From Acidimicrobiales bacterium (GTDB lineage Bacteria > Actinomycetota > Acidimicrobiia > Acidimicrobiales > SHLQ01), in NCBI GenBank assembly GCA_020628865.1, contig JAHDEJ010000006.1:98277-162276 (forward strand): a DNA stretch of 64,000 bases, written 5' to 3'. Both the position numbers and the translations under genes were made by a program. Below are positions 1 to 12,170 of the stretch, piece by piece. The notes beneath the pieces are model-generated. The model saw only the letters and a program-made list of their open reading frames with translations. It searched no databases and had not been told where the DNA came from. Within the stretch, counting starts at the first letter, position 1. Each line of letters starts with the position of its first letter.

Positions 1-32
1 GGTCAGTTCTTCCAGAACATGCACGGGTTCGA

Positions 33-161
33 GGCCCGTCCGGCCCAGAGGACGAAGTAGGGCCCGTCCGGCCCAGAGGACGAAGTAGGGCCCGTCCGGC
101 CCAGAGGACGAGGTAGGGCCCGTCCGGCCCAGAGGACGAGGTAGGGCCCGTCCGGCCCTGT
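33..161. repeat. 28-bp tandem repeat, about 4.5 copies (GGGCCCGTCCGGCCCAGAGGACGARGTA)
   Basis: CCCGTCCGGCCC recurs at 35, 63, 91, 119 and 147 (exact 28-bp period); each unit contains the hairpin GGGCC-CGTCC-GGCCC. Confidence 0.95.
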
Positions 162-166
162 CTGGG

Positions 167-421
167 CTAGTTGTCCAGGGTGACGTTGGCGATGTTCTGG
201 CTGAACTGGCGCAGCCGCTCGAGGGCGGCGTCGTCGGTGGCGGGCGCCTGCGAAGCCAGATCAGCCTTGATCTGACGGAAGACGTCGGCTTCGACGCCAC
301 AGTCCACACACATGTCGAGATGCGCACTGATCTGCGCCATCTGGTCGGAATTGAGCTCACCGTCGAGATACGACTGGATTCGCAGCCCGACTTCCCTGCA
401 GTTGTTGAGTTTTGGTGCCAT
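167..421 (-). CDS. zinc-binding anti-sigma factor (RsrA-like, mycothiol-system type)
   Basis: 84 aa with HLDMCVDC (HxxxCxxC) motif; directly downstream of and overlapping an ECF sigma gene. Confidence 0.85.
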   Translation of the reverse strand: MAPKLNNCREVGLRIQSYLDGELNSDQMAQISAHLDMCVDCGVEADVFRQIKADLASQAPATDDAALERLRQFSQNIANVTLDN

Positions 422-972
422 CAGTACTCCTCCGCAGGGAAAGCCTCGAGGTGCTGTCGAATATTCCGTCGCGCTCGATGCAATCGGCTCATGACGGTTC
501 CGACCGGGATGCCGAGGCTGTCGGCGGCCTCCTGGTAGGTGAGTTCGTTGAGGTCGACGAGTTCGACGACGCTACGGAACTTTTCGGGCAGCGCGGCGAG
601 TGCCTGAGCGATCGGAGCGGAGAATTCCTGATCGATGACCTGTTCCTCGGCCCCCGCACCTTCGACGGAATCATCGGCGACCCGGCGCATGGTTTCGTCC
701 GGGTCTTTCATGAGCTCTGGCCGCTTGCGTCGTACCCGGTTGACCTGGGCGTTGCGCATGATCGTGAGCAGCCAGGCCCGTGGGTAGCGGCCGTCGAACC
801 GTTCGATGGCCCGGTAGGCCCGCAAGAGTGTGTCCTGGACGAGGTCTTCGGCGTCGGTCGGGTTCCGCGTGATCGAGTTCGCCACCCGGTACATCACCTC
901 GAGTTCCGGGATGACGTACTTCTGGAAGAGCGCGTCCTGCGCGGCGGTGTTCGTCGAAGCGTCAGGAGCCAT
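421..972 (-). CDS. ECF RNA polymerase sigma factor (SigR/SigH-like)
   Basis: 183 aa; region 2 (DAEDLVQDTLLRAYRAIERFDGRYPRAWLLTIMRN) and region 4 (LTYQEAADSLGIPVGTVMSRLHRARR). Confidence 0.9.
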   Translation of the reverse strand: MAPDASTNTAAQDALFQKYVIPELEVMYRVANSITRNPTDAEDLVQDTLLRAYRAIERFDGRYPRAWLLTIMRNAQVNRVRRKRPELMKDPDETMRRVADDSVEGAGAEEQVIDQEFSAPIAQALAALPEKFRSVVELVDLNELTYQEAADSLGIPVGTVMSRLHRARRNIRQHLEAFPAEEY

Positions 973-1225
973 GGCCGACCACTCTAGTTGGCAGCGTCGG
1001 GCAATCCGAAACGGGCCTGTGGGAGGTCGTCGTTCATCGGTTCGACCACTCGTTGTAATTCGATTGTGCCCTTACACATATCGCCGCCGACGTCAAGGGC
1101 GCCTTGAGTTTCCAACGAAAAATGGGGACACCAACCGCGAGAAGCCTGCGAAACCCCACTAAGGTGTCCGACACATTGTAATTCTCTCAACATCCCGCCA
1201 GAACGGCGGTCAGGAGGTACCCAAA

Positions 1226-1504
1226 ATGAACAAGAGCGAATTGGTCGCAGCGATGGCTTCGAAGGCCGATGTCACCCAGGCCCAGGCCGGTGCGTGCGTC
1301 GACGCCATGATGGACATCGTTGCCAGCGAGGTCTCGTCCGGCGGCGAAGTCAACATCCCCGGCTACGTGAAGTTCTCCCGCAAGGACACCAAGGAGCGCA
1401 TGGGTCGCAACCCGCGCACAGGTGAAGCCCGCCTCATCCCGGCCGGCACCGCCGTGAAGATTGCTCCCGGCTCCAAGCTGAAGGCTGCTGGCAAGGGCGC
1501 CTGA
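1226..1504 (+). CDS. hup: HU family DNA-binding protein
   Basis: MNKSELVAAMASKADVTQAQAG...GRNPRTGEARLIPAGTAVKIAPGSKLK, classic HU fold; RBS upstream. Confidence 0.93.
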   Translation: MNKSELVAAMASKADVTQAQAGACVDAMMDIVASEVSSGGEVNIPGYVKFSRKDTKERMGRNPRTGEARLIPAGTAVKIAPGSKLKAAGKGA

Positions 1505-1523
1505 GCCAGCCAAGTACCTCGTT

Positions 1524-1562
1524 CATCGGGAGCGGTGCCCTGCTGGGGTGCCGCTCCCGATG
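1524..1562 (+). terminator. rho-independent terminator of HU gene
   Basis: 12-bp stem CATCGGGAGCGG/CCGCTCCCGATG followed by TCGTTTTC. Confidence 0.75.
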
Positions 1563-1619
1563 TCGTTTTCGCCCGAACTGCGTCAGTAGGCTGACGATCT
1601 CTCCACCCGATCGAGGATC

Positions 1620-2051
1620 ATGAGTACCTTTCCAACGCCGGAGGATGTCCTTCCTCACCGAGCACCGTTTCTCTTCATCGACGAGATTCTCGACCTCCGT
1701 CCGGCCGAATACGGCAAGGCCCGTTGGACGATCACCGAGGACATGTTCTGGACGCCCGGTCATTTCCCGGGTCGGCCCACCCTGCCGGGCGTGTTGATGT
1801 GTGAGGCGATCGCCCAGATGGGTGCCTACACGGTGCTCACGGCGGCCGACATGTACGAGGGCAAGCTCCCGCTGTTCGGCGGGCTCGACAATGCTCGCTT
1901 CCGCCGTCAGGTGGTTCCCGGGGACACGGTGGAAATCGAGGCGGAGATCACCCGGTTGTCGGCTCGTGCGGGCAAGGGCACCGGCCGGGTCACGGTCGAG
2001 GGCGAGGTCGCCTGTTCCGCCGACGTGATGTTCGTGGTGGTCGACGCCTAA
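1620..2051 (+). CDS. fabZ: 3-hydroxyacyl-[ACP] dehydratase FabZ family
   Basis: LPHRAPFLFIDEILDL...GHFPGRPTLPGVLMCEAIAQMGAY hot-dog dehydratase signature. Confidence 0.88.
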   Translation: MSTFPTPEDVLPHRAPFLFIDEILDLRPAEYGKARWTITEDMFWTPGHFPGRPTLPGVLMCEAIAQMGAYTVLTAADMYEGKLPLFGGLDNARFRRQVVPGDTVEIEAEITRLSARAGKGTGRVTVEGEVACSADVMFVVVDA

Positions 2052-2083
2052 TCTCGTCCTCAGTCACGAACTGAGGGGGCGAC

Positions 2084-2773
2084 ATGGGCGAGATGATCGA
2101 GTTTCCGGTGAATGGAACGTCGGCGGGGGGCTATCTGGCGGTACCGGACGGCGGCTCCGGCCCGGGCGTCATGGTCATCCAGGAGTGGTGGGGTCTCGTG
2201 CCCCAGATCAAGGGTGTGTGCGATCGACTCGCCGCCGAGGGGTTCGTGGCGCTGGCGCCCGACCTGTACCACGGCGAAATGGCCGAGCACGACGAGATGG
2301 ACAAGGCCGGCCATCTGATGACGAGCCTGCCGGCGGAGCGGGCGGCGAAGGACATGAGCGGCGCCATCGATGCGCTGCTCGGCCACGATGCGGTTGTGGG
2401 CGATGCGGTGGGTGTCGTCGGCTTCTGCATGGGCGGGATGCTCACGATGTTGATCGCAGCCCAGGCCGGCGACCGTGTGGCAGCTGCCGCGCCGTACTAT
2501 GGCGCCCCGCTGGGGGAGGGCGGTCCGGACTGGTCCGGGCTCACGGCAAAGGTTCGGGGCCACTTCGCCGGTGTGGACGACTTCTTCCCGCCCGAGGCGG
2601 TCGAGGAGCTCGACGCTCAGCTCAAGTCGGTGGGCAAGGACGTGGAGCTCACGATCCACAAGGGCACCGGCCACGGGTTCACCAACGAGGAAGACCCCCT
2701 CGGCAACTACAACCGCGACGCCACAGCAACCGCCTGGGCCGACACCCTCACCCTCTTCCGCGAAACCCTCTGA
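2084..2773 (+). CDS. dienelactone hydrolase family protein
   Basis: 229 aa; GVVGFCMGGMLT nucleophile elbow (GxCxGG), GTGHGFTNEE His loop. Confidence 0.9.
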   Translation: MGEMIEFPVNGTSAGGYLAVPDGGSGPGVMVIQEWWGLVPQIKGVCDRLAAEGFVALAPDLYHGEMAEHDEMDKAGHLMTSLPAERAAKDMSGAIDALLGHDAVVGDAVGVVGFCMGGMLTMLIAAQAGDRVAAAAPYYGAPLGEGGPDWSGLTAKVRGHFAGVDDFFPPEAVEELDAQLKSVGKDVELTIHKGTGHGFTNEEDPLGNYNRDATATAWADTLTLFRETL

Positions 2774-2798
2774 CCCCTCGGCCCGCGTTAGGTGCGTC

Positions 2799-2905
2799 AG
2801 GTGCCTGGCACCTAAGCCCCCGTTAGGTGCCAGGCACCTGAGGTGCGAATCGTTGGAAAATCAACGATTCGGTCGCGTTGGAGCGCTCCAAGGTGCCAGG
2901 CACCT
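2799..2905. repeat. REP/BIME-like cluster: three copies of AGGTGCC(A/T)GGCACCT plus an internal hairpin
   Basis: Palindromes at 2799-2813, 2825-2839, 2891-2905; CGAATCGTTG-GAAAAT-CAACGATTCG hairpin between copies 2 and 3; a similar cluster occurs at 34506-34659. Confidence 0.9.
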
Positions 2906-2912
2906 GAGGGAT

Positions 2913-3043
2913 GGCGAGACCGAGCGCGTGGGTGAGCCCCAGCCGCCCTGGACTGGCCGTGACGGCGGCCTGGCGAGACCGAGCGCGTGGGTGAGACGCG
3001 GCCGCCCTGGACTGGCCGTGACGGCGGCCTGGCGAGACCGAGC
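2913..3043. repeat. 59-bp tandem repeat, about 2.3 copies
   Basis: GGCGAGACCGAGCGC recurs at 2913, 2972 and 3031 (59-bp period), abutting the leuS 3' end. Confidence 0.92.
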
Positions 3044-3054
3044 GCTGCGGTCAA

Positions 3055-5916
<2,862 letters not shown>

Positions 5917-5996
5917 CGTTCGATTGTACGGCGACCGCGCAGGGCAACACGCGGAGCCATCCGATCGACGGCAACCACCCAGAGCGCGCGCCGCCT

Positions 5997-6021
5997 CACA
6001 ATGGGGTCAGACCCCATTGTG
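5997..6021. repeat. 25-bp near-perfect palindrome CACAATGGGGTCAGACCCCATTGTG
   Basis: 12-bp perfect arms around one central base, between divergent leuS and Nudix genes. Confidence 0.9.
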
Positions 6022-6059
6022 CTCGGCCGGTGACGGTGGGTGGCGGGTACGCTCGGCGG

Positions 6060-6536
6060 ATGCGTCGCAAGCGTCCGGCTGCCCGGGTGGTCCTGTTCGA
6101 TCGAGACAAGCGGATCTTCATGATCAACTCGAGCGACCCGTACGACCGGTCGAAGCCGGCCTGGTGGGAGATCCCCGGCGGCGGGATGGATCCGGGCGAG
6201 ACGAGTGCTCAGGCGGCTGCCCGGGAGATCCATGAGGAGACGGGTATCGCCGACTTCGAGCTCGGACCGTGCGTGTGGACCCAGGAGTGCCAGTTCACCT
6301 TCGCCGGCATGTTCTTCGACTCCGAGGAGTGGATCCACGTGGCCTGGTGCGACGGTGGCGAATACAACCCGAAGGGTCTCGAGTTCTTCGAGGCGCTGGC
6401 CTTCCGGGGTGCCAAGTGGTGGGACGTGGACGAGCTGCTGGCCAACGACGAGCCCGTGTTGCCGCCGCGGCTCCGCGAGTTCGTCAAGCCGCTGAGCGAG
6501 GGCGTGATTCCGGAAGAACCGATCGACATCAGCTGA
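6060..6536 (+). CDS. Nudix hydrolase
   Basis: GGGMDPGETSAQAAAREIHEETGI Nudix box; start ATG at 6060. Confidence 0.92.
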   Translation: MRRKRPAARVVLFDRDKRIFMINSSDPYDRSKPAWWEIPGGGMDPGETSAQAAAREIHEETGIADFELGPCVWTQECQFTFAGMFFDSEEWIHVAWCDGGEYNPKGLEFFEALAFRGAKWWDVDELLANDEPVLPPRLREFVKPLSEGVIPEEPIDIS

Positions 6537-6544
6537 CGCAACGG

Positions 6545-7153
6545 TCAGCAGCTGGTGATGACGCGGATCTGATCGAGGTGCGGTCCGAACCGCATGGACC
6601 ACGAGAGCACGTTGGCGCCGGTGGCCAGCGACATGGTCATCGAGTCGTTGCTCTCCATCGGGCCCTGCACGTAGGTGGTGGCCGGGTTGCGAAGGAAGTT
6701 CGACGCATTCATCTCGTTCGTCCGGTAGATCAGGCCGGCGATCTCATGGCTCGAGAATTGCATCGAGCCGGTCAGCACGCCGCTGTCGTCGAGGCGATCG
6801 CCGTGCACGTAGTAACTGCAGATGGTTGTGCCGGCTGGGATCGAGGCGTTCTCGTTGGAGGTGCCGCCGAACGTGCCCGCCGTGGTGCGGTTCACGGCGA
6901 GGTCGGCGGAGAGGGTCACGGGGCCTTGTTCGAGGAACGCGTACGTCTCGGTGGGGCTGTCGAGCACCCCGCCTTCGGCCAATGAGGCGGGCGCCGACGA
7001 CAGCCACACGCCGCCGTTGCTCATCGACGGGATCTCACAGGTCCCGGATGGTGCCGCCGCGGCGGCGCGATCGAGCGTCAACACGCTCGGTGCCACCCAG
7101 GCCGCGGTGGTCAGCGCTGCCCCGGAACGGAGCAGGGTTCGGCGGGAACTCAT
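6545..7153 (-). CDS. secreted hypothetical protein with Tat-like signal peptide
   Basis: 202 aa, N-terminus MSSRRTLLRSGAALTTAAWVAPSVLTLDRAAAAAPS (RR motif, hydrophobic stretch, AxA-type end). Confidence 0.7.
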   Translation of the reverse strand: MSSRRTLLRSGAALTTAAWVAPSVLTLDRAAAAAPSGTCEIPSMSNGGVWLSSAPASLAEGGVLDSPTETYAFLEQGPVTLSADLAVNRTTAGTFGGTSNENASIPAGTTICSYYVHGDRLDDSGVLTGSMQFSSHEIAGLIYRTNEMNASNFLRNPATTYVQGPMESNDSMTMSLATGANVLSWSMRFGPHLDQIRVITSC

Positions 7154-7240
7154 GCGCTTCCGTTCGTCCCAATGACGGAATCACTGAGCGAACGAGGTGA
7201 TTCTCACCGTGCAGATGAGCCGATCGGCTCATCAGCGGAG

Positions 7241-8401
7241 TCAGTTCTGTTCGAAAACGACCTTGATGGCGCCCCGCTGGCCGGCCTGGGCGGCGTGGGT
7301 GATCGCATCGCGGTAGCGGTCGAGCGGATACCGGGCGGAGACGAGTCGGCCGAGGCCGGCGTCGCCGACGAGTTCGAGGGCCCGATCGAAGCTGCTCACG
7401 CGGGTGCCGTCCGGCCACTCGTCGGTGCCGTACGTGTAGGCCCCGACGAGTTCCGTCTCGCGGTGCCACAGGCCGGTGAGGTCGAGGCTGACCTTGCCCG
7501 GCATGCCGACCATCAGCACACGGCCCCGGGGTCGGGTGACGCCGATCGCCTGCTGGATGGACGCCGCGTTGCCGATCGCATCGATAGTGACGTCGGCACC
7601 ACCGGAGAGATCGTCGCCGATCATGCGGCAGCCGGTGATCCGTCGGATGGCTCGCGCCGTCTCCGATGGACTCACGACGACATCGGCACCGAGTTCGCTG
7701 GCGAACCGCTTCTGAATCGGGTACTTGGCGACAGCGACGATGGTCTCGGCGTTCGTGTACTTGCGCAGGGCCGCGATGGTGACGAGCCCCATCGTGCCGG
7801 CACCCATGACCAGGACGACGCCACCGTCGACCTGGGCCTTCGCTGCCGCATGGACGCCGCCGGCGGCGGGCTCGAGCATGACCGCGTCTTCGTCGGTGAC
7901 GGTGTCCGGAATGTGATGCAGCTGGCTGCGGTGGGCGACGAACTCCTCACCCCAGCCGCCACCCGTGCTGCTGCAGAACCCGACCTGGATGCCGTCGTCG
8001 ATCTGGCCGGAGAGCAGGTAGCCGTAGTCGGTGCCGTCACCGGGGGCTGCGCCCTCGAAGGCGGGCGCCTCGCCCCGGGATTCCGGCCCGAGCACGGGCT
8101 CCAGAGCGACACGGTCGCCATCGGCGGTGGTGCCGACGACCTCGTGGCCGGGAACGAAGGGAAACGAGACGAGCGAATCGAAGTAGCCGGACGAGTGACC
8201 GTCGATCGTCGAGAGGTCCGACCCACAGATGCCGGTGAGTCGGGGAGCGACCCGCAACCAGTCCTCGCCGGGCAGTTCGGGCGGGTCGATGTCGGTCAAC
8301 TTGAGCGGGCCGATGCTGGCGCCGGCGCCGGGCATCATGCGCGATGCCACGGCGGCGGCGGCATAGCGGGCTTCACGGCGTTCGAACACGAGTGCTTTCA
8401 C
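7241..8401 (-). CDS. zinc-dependent medium-chain alcohol dehydrogenase family protein
   Basis: GICGSDLSTIDG, FVPGHEVVG, VLVMGAGTMGL; start chosen as GTG at 8401 (VKALVFERR). Confidence 0.87.
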   Translation of the reverse strand: MKALVFERREARYAAAAVASRMMPGAGASIGPLKLTDIDPPELPGEDWLRVAPRLTGICGSDLSTIDGHSSGYFDSLVSFPFVPGHEVVGTTADGDRVALEPVLGPESRGEAPAFEGAAPGDGTDYGYLLSGQIDDGIQVGFCSSTGGGWGEEFVAHRSQLHHIPDTVTDEDAVMLEPAAGGVHAAAKAQVDGGVVLVMGAGTMGLVTIAALRKYTNAETIVAVAKYPIQKRFASELGADVVVSPSETARAIRRITGCRMIGDDLSGGADVTIDAIGNAASIQQAIGVTRPRGRVLMVGMPGKVSLDLTGLWHRETELVGAYTYGTDEWPDGTRVSSFDRALELVGDAGLGRLVSARYPLDRYRDAITHAAQAGQRGAIKVVFEQN

Positions 8402-8502
8402 CGTGCAAGTCTGCCCCGGAAACGGTGAATCGCTCAATCCGAAGCGTGATTGGGGCGCCACCTTCCACTCACGTTGCGGGCGCCGACGACCGATGGAAGA
8501 CA

Positions 8503-9285
8503 ATGGATTTTGAGTGGGCCGTCCAGGTGCAGCAGCTGCGGAAGCGTTTCGGGGACAAGGAAGCGGTGGCCGGCATCGACCTGGCCGTGCCGAAGGGAAC
8601 CTTCTACGGGCTTCTCGGACCGAACGGCGCCGGCAAGTCGACGACGCTCGCCATGGTCACCGGCCTGTTGCGGCCCGACGCTGGAAGCGTGACGGTCGCC
8701 GGGCTCGACGTGTGGGCGGACCCCGTCACCATCAAGTCGAAGATCGGCGTCGTGCCGGAAACGCTGTTGCTGTTCGAACGTCTGTCGGGCCGGGAGCTCC
8801 TCGAGTACGTGGGTCGACTCCGCCAGCTTCCTCCCGATGATGTCGCCGAGCGCAGCGAGCAGCTGCTCGACGTGCTGGGGCTGACCGGCGAGGCACACAA
8901 GCTCGTGGTCGACTTCAGCCAGGGCATGCGGAAGAAGATCAGCCTCGCGGCCGCCCTGCTGCATGCGCCGCAGGTGCTCTTCCTCGACGAACCGTTCGAG
9001 TCCGTCGATCCGATCTCGGTTCGACGGATCCGCTCGGTGCTGGACCAGTTGGTGCAGAGCGGGGCGACCATCATCTTCTCGAGCCACGTCATGGCGACCG
9101 TCGAAATGCTCTGCGACCACGTGACGATCATGAACCACGGTGTCGTCGTGAACTCCGGTTCCATGGAAAAAGTGCGCGACGGGGGAAGCCTCGAGGATGC
9201 GTTCGCACGCGCCGTCGGTGCAGAGAACCTCGACACGTCGGATCTGGCATGGTTGCAGCAGGGGGAGCTCCGTGCCCACGCCTGA
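8503..9285 (+). CDS. ABC transporter ATP-binding protein
   Basis: GLLGPNGAGKST Walker A, DFSQGMRKKISLAAALLHAPQVLFLDEPFESVDP signature/Walker B. Confidence 0.95.
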   Translation: MDFEWAVQVQQLRKRFGDKEAVAGIDLAVPKGTFYGLLGPNGAGKSTTLAMVTGLLRPDAGSVTVAGLDVWADPVTIKSKIGVVPETLLLFERLSGRELLEYVGRLRQLPPDDVAERSEQLLDVLGLTGEAHKLVVDFSQGMRKKISLAAALLHAPQVLFLDEPFESVDPISVRRIRSVLDQLVQSGATIIFSSHVMATVEMLCDHVTIMNHGVVVNSGSMEKVRDGGSLEDAFARAVGAENLDTSDLAWLQQGELRAHA

Positions 9286-10849
9286 ACTCGTCCGCATCGT
9301 CATGCGGATGAAGCTTCGGCTCGGCTTCCGCACATCCACGACGCAGGAGACGGTCTTCACCGGCCTGCTCCTGATGGTCGGCGTGGGTGGCGCCGCCGCC
9401 GGCCTGTTCGGCGTCTGGTCGCAGTTCGGCGAGCCGGATCGCGGCACGCGGGCCATGTTGGCCCTCGCCGCCGTGTCGCTCGGCTGGCTGTTCGTCACGA
9501 TCGTCTTCGGCGGTGGTGAGGGCACGCTCGACCCCGCCCGCTTTGCTCCGTTCCCGATCACCGACCGGCAGCTCGTGGTCGCACTCTTCGCCGCGGCCTT
9601 CCTGGGCGCCCCAGCGGCCGCAACGGCGATCGTGACCGTCGCGACTGCTTCCTATGCGAACTCCATCGCCGGCGCGGTCGTGATGGTGGTCAGCGCTGTG
9701 ATCGTGACCGTCACCGCAGTGCTATCGGGTCGCGTAGGCATCACGACGATGTCCGGGATGCTTCGTGGTCGGCGCACACGTGAGATCGCAGGCGGCATCG
9801 CCGCGCTGTTCGGCGTGTCGATTGCACTGGTCGCAACGCTCCTGGGCGAGTTCTCCGAGTACCTGACACCCGATCGGCTGGCCACGGCCCGCAGCATCGT
9901 CCGTTTCCTCCCGTGGGCCTGGGCCCCCGAAGCGGCCGGGCTGGCGGAGGAGGGCAACGTTGCGCTCGCCCTGGCCTATCTCGTCGGCGCGCTGGCGTTC
10001 GCCGGCGGTCTCCTGTGGGTGTGGTGGCGCATGACGGCCCGGCTGTTCACGACCCGTGCGATCAGCGAGGAATCGAGCGTCGGAAACGGCCTGGTTCCCC
10101 GCTGGATGACGGTCTTCGGCCGGTCGCCGATCGTCGGCGTCTGGGCCCGTTCGCTGCGCCAGCTGCGTCGAGACCCGCGCGAGTTCCTCGAGGTTGCCGG
10201 CTTCCTCCCGATGATGGTGGTCTTTGCGATCCCGTCGTTCGATGCGATCCAGGCCGGCAATCAGCAGGTGGTGCTGTCGTCGGCATCCCTCGGTGTCGCC
10301 ATCGGCATCACCTCGCTGAACATGTTCGGTGCCGACGGACGGTCGTTCGGGGTTGACGCCCTCGCCGTGGGCAACATCACACCGGTGCTCATCGGGAAGG
10401 CGCTCGCCCGCATTTCGATCGGCGTCCCGCTCATCGGAATGATGGCGTTGGGGCTCGCCATCGCCACTCGTGGGTGGGCCTACATCGGACCGAGCCTGCT
10501 CATCGGTCTGACGGGGTTGTTGTCGATGACGGCTGTCGGCATGTTCGTGTCCACCCGGTTCCCGTTCCCACTTCCGGAGAAGGCGATGTTGGGCGGGCAG
10601 GGCGCCGACGGATGCGCCACGGGCATCATTCGCATGGTTGCGCTCGTGTCCGCCATGTTGATTTCGGTCCCCGGTGTCGCCGCAACGGCGTTGACGACCG
10701 TTTGGGTGTCACCGATGGCCGGCACCATCGTCGGTCTCGGCAGCGTGCTGTACGGCGGCGGACTGTTCTGGTTCAGCGCCACCCGGTCCGGCCGGTGGGC
10801 GACCCACGAAATCCCCCGGATCTTCCAGCAGCTGTCGGCCAAGGTTTGA
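9272..10849 (+). CDS. ABC transporter permease (multi-TM), partner of upstream ATPase
   Basis: About 525 aa with many hydrophobic segments; start overlaps the end of the ATPase gene. Confidence 0.8.
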   Translation: MPTPELVRIVMRMKLRLGFRTSTTQETVFTGLLLMVGVGGAAAGLFGVWSQFGEPDRGTRAMLALAAVSLGWLFVTIVFGGGEGTLDPARFAPFPITDRQLVVALFAAAFLGAPAAATAIVTVATASYANSIAGAVVMVVSAVIVTVTAVLSGRVGITTMSGMLRGRRTREIAGGIAALFGVSIALVATLLGEFSEYLTPDRLATARSIVRFLPWAWAPEAAGLAEEGNVALALAYLVGALAFAGGLLWVWWRMTARLFTTRAISEESSVGNGLVPRWMTVFGRSPIVGVWARSLRQLRRDPREFLEVAGFLPMMVVFAIPSFDAIQAGNQQVVLSSASLGVAIGITSLNMFGADGRSFGVDALAVGNITPVLIGKALARISIGVPLIGMMALGLAIATRGWAYIGPSLLIGLTGLLSMTAVGMFVSTRFPFPLPEKAMLGGQGADGCATGIIRMVALVSAMLISVPGVAATALTTVWVSPMAGTIVGLGSVLYGGGLFWFSATRSGRWATHEIPRIFQQLSAKV

Positions 10850-10952
10850 CACTGGTCAAACGTCCAGTCCATCCGGTACCCTCGCAATCGAAACCGAAAC
10901 CGGACCCATCGGCCGCAACCGCCGTCGATGGCCTCGAGACAAGGTCAACAAC

Positions 10953-12170
10953 ATGAAGATTCTCTGCGCTGACGCGCTCGCCGACGAATTGCTCCAGCCG
11001 CTCCGCGATGCCGGACACGAGGTGTTCGTCGAACCCGACCTCGACGCCGACTCGCTGCCGACTCGCCTCGAGGGCGACACCGTCGAGGTGCTGGTCGTCC
11101 GGTCGACCAAGGTGACGGAGGCGGCCCTCGCCGCAAGCGGGTCCCTCGGCCTCGTCGTGCGCGCCGGTGCCGGTACCGACAATGTGGACAAGGTCGCCGC
11201 CTCGGCCCGGGGCATCTACGTGTCGAACGTTCCCGGCCAGAACGCCGTGGCCGTCGCCGAGCTCGCCATGGCCCTCCTGCTCGCCATCGATCGCCACATC
11301 GCCACCGGTATGGCCGATCTCCGTTCCGGAACGTGGAACAAGGGCGTCTACTCGAAGGCAGAGGGAATCCTCGGCAAGGAACTGGCGATCATCGGTCTCG
11401 GCGAGATCGGCTTTGCGCTCGCCGAGCGTGCCCGAGCCTTCGGCATGACCATCAGTGCGCTGCGCAAGCCCGGTCGAAGCGACGCGTCCCTCTCCCGCAT
11501 CCGGTCCGCCGGCATTCGCCTCGTCGACTCGATGGATGAGCTTCTGGCGAACGCCGACGTCGTGAGCCTCCACGTCCCCAAGGCACCCGAGACCGTCGGC
11601 ATGGTCGACGCCGAGTTCCTCTCGAAGATGAAGGACGGCGCCGTGCTCCTCAACACGGCTCGCGGTGAGGTCGTCGAAGAGGCGGCCCTCGTCGCCGCGA
11701 TGGATGCCCGCGGCATTCGGGCGGGCCTCGACGTCTGGCCCGGCGAACCCTCCGCGAAGAGCGGTGAGTGGAGCTCGCCGCTCTCGACCCACCCGAACGT
11801 CGTCGGTTCGCACCACATCGGTGCGTCCACGGCTCAGGCACAGGCCGCCGTGGCCGCCGGCACCGTCGGCGTGATCGACGCCTACCTCGCAGGTCGGGTG
11901 GAGAACTGTGTGAATCTGGTCAACGAACCGATGGGGGCCGTGGTCCTGACCGTCCGCCATCTCGACCGAGTGGGCGTTCTGGCGAAGGTCTTTGCAACGC
12001 TTCGAGAGGCCGGAGCGAACGTTCAACAGATGGAGAACCAGCTCTTCGTCGGGTCGGTTGCCGCCGTTGCGTCGATCAACCTGGACCACGAACCCGACGC
12101 GACGGTGCTGGAACGCATCGCCGGCGACGACGACATCCTGGCCGTTTCCGTCTCGCACAAGGCCGCCTGA
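10953..12170 (+). CDS. serA: D-3-phosphoglycerate dehydrogenase-like 2-hydroxyacid dehydrogenase
   Basis: 405 aa; GAGTDNVDKVAASARGIYVSNVPGQNAVAVAEL, AIIGLGEIGFALAERARAFGM, C-terminal ACT-like region. Confidence 0.87.
   Translation: MKILCADALADELLQPLRDAGHEVFVEPDLDADSLPTRLEGDTVEVLVVRSTKVTEAALAASGSLGLVVRAGAGTDNVDKVAASARGIYVSNVPGQNAVAVAELAMALLLAIDRHIATGMADLRSGTWNKGVYSKAEGILGKELAIIGLGEIGFALAERARAFGMTISALRKPGRSDASLSRIRSAGIRLVDSMDELLANADVVSLHVPKAPETVGMVDAEFLSKMKDGAVLLNTARGEVVEEAALVAAMDARGIRAGLDVWPGEPSAKSGEWSSPLSTHPNVVGSHHIGASTAQAQAAVAAGTVGVIDAYLAGRVENCVNLVNEPMGAVVLTVRHLDRVGVLAKVFATLREAGANVQQMENQLFVGSVAAVASINLDHEPDATVLERIAGDDDILAVSVSHKAA

Noticed and set aside
33-161. CRISPR array
   Set aside because: 28-bp units are head-to-tail with no spacers; simple tandem repeat.
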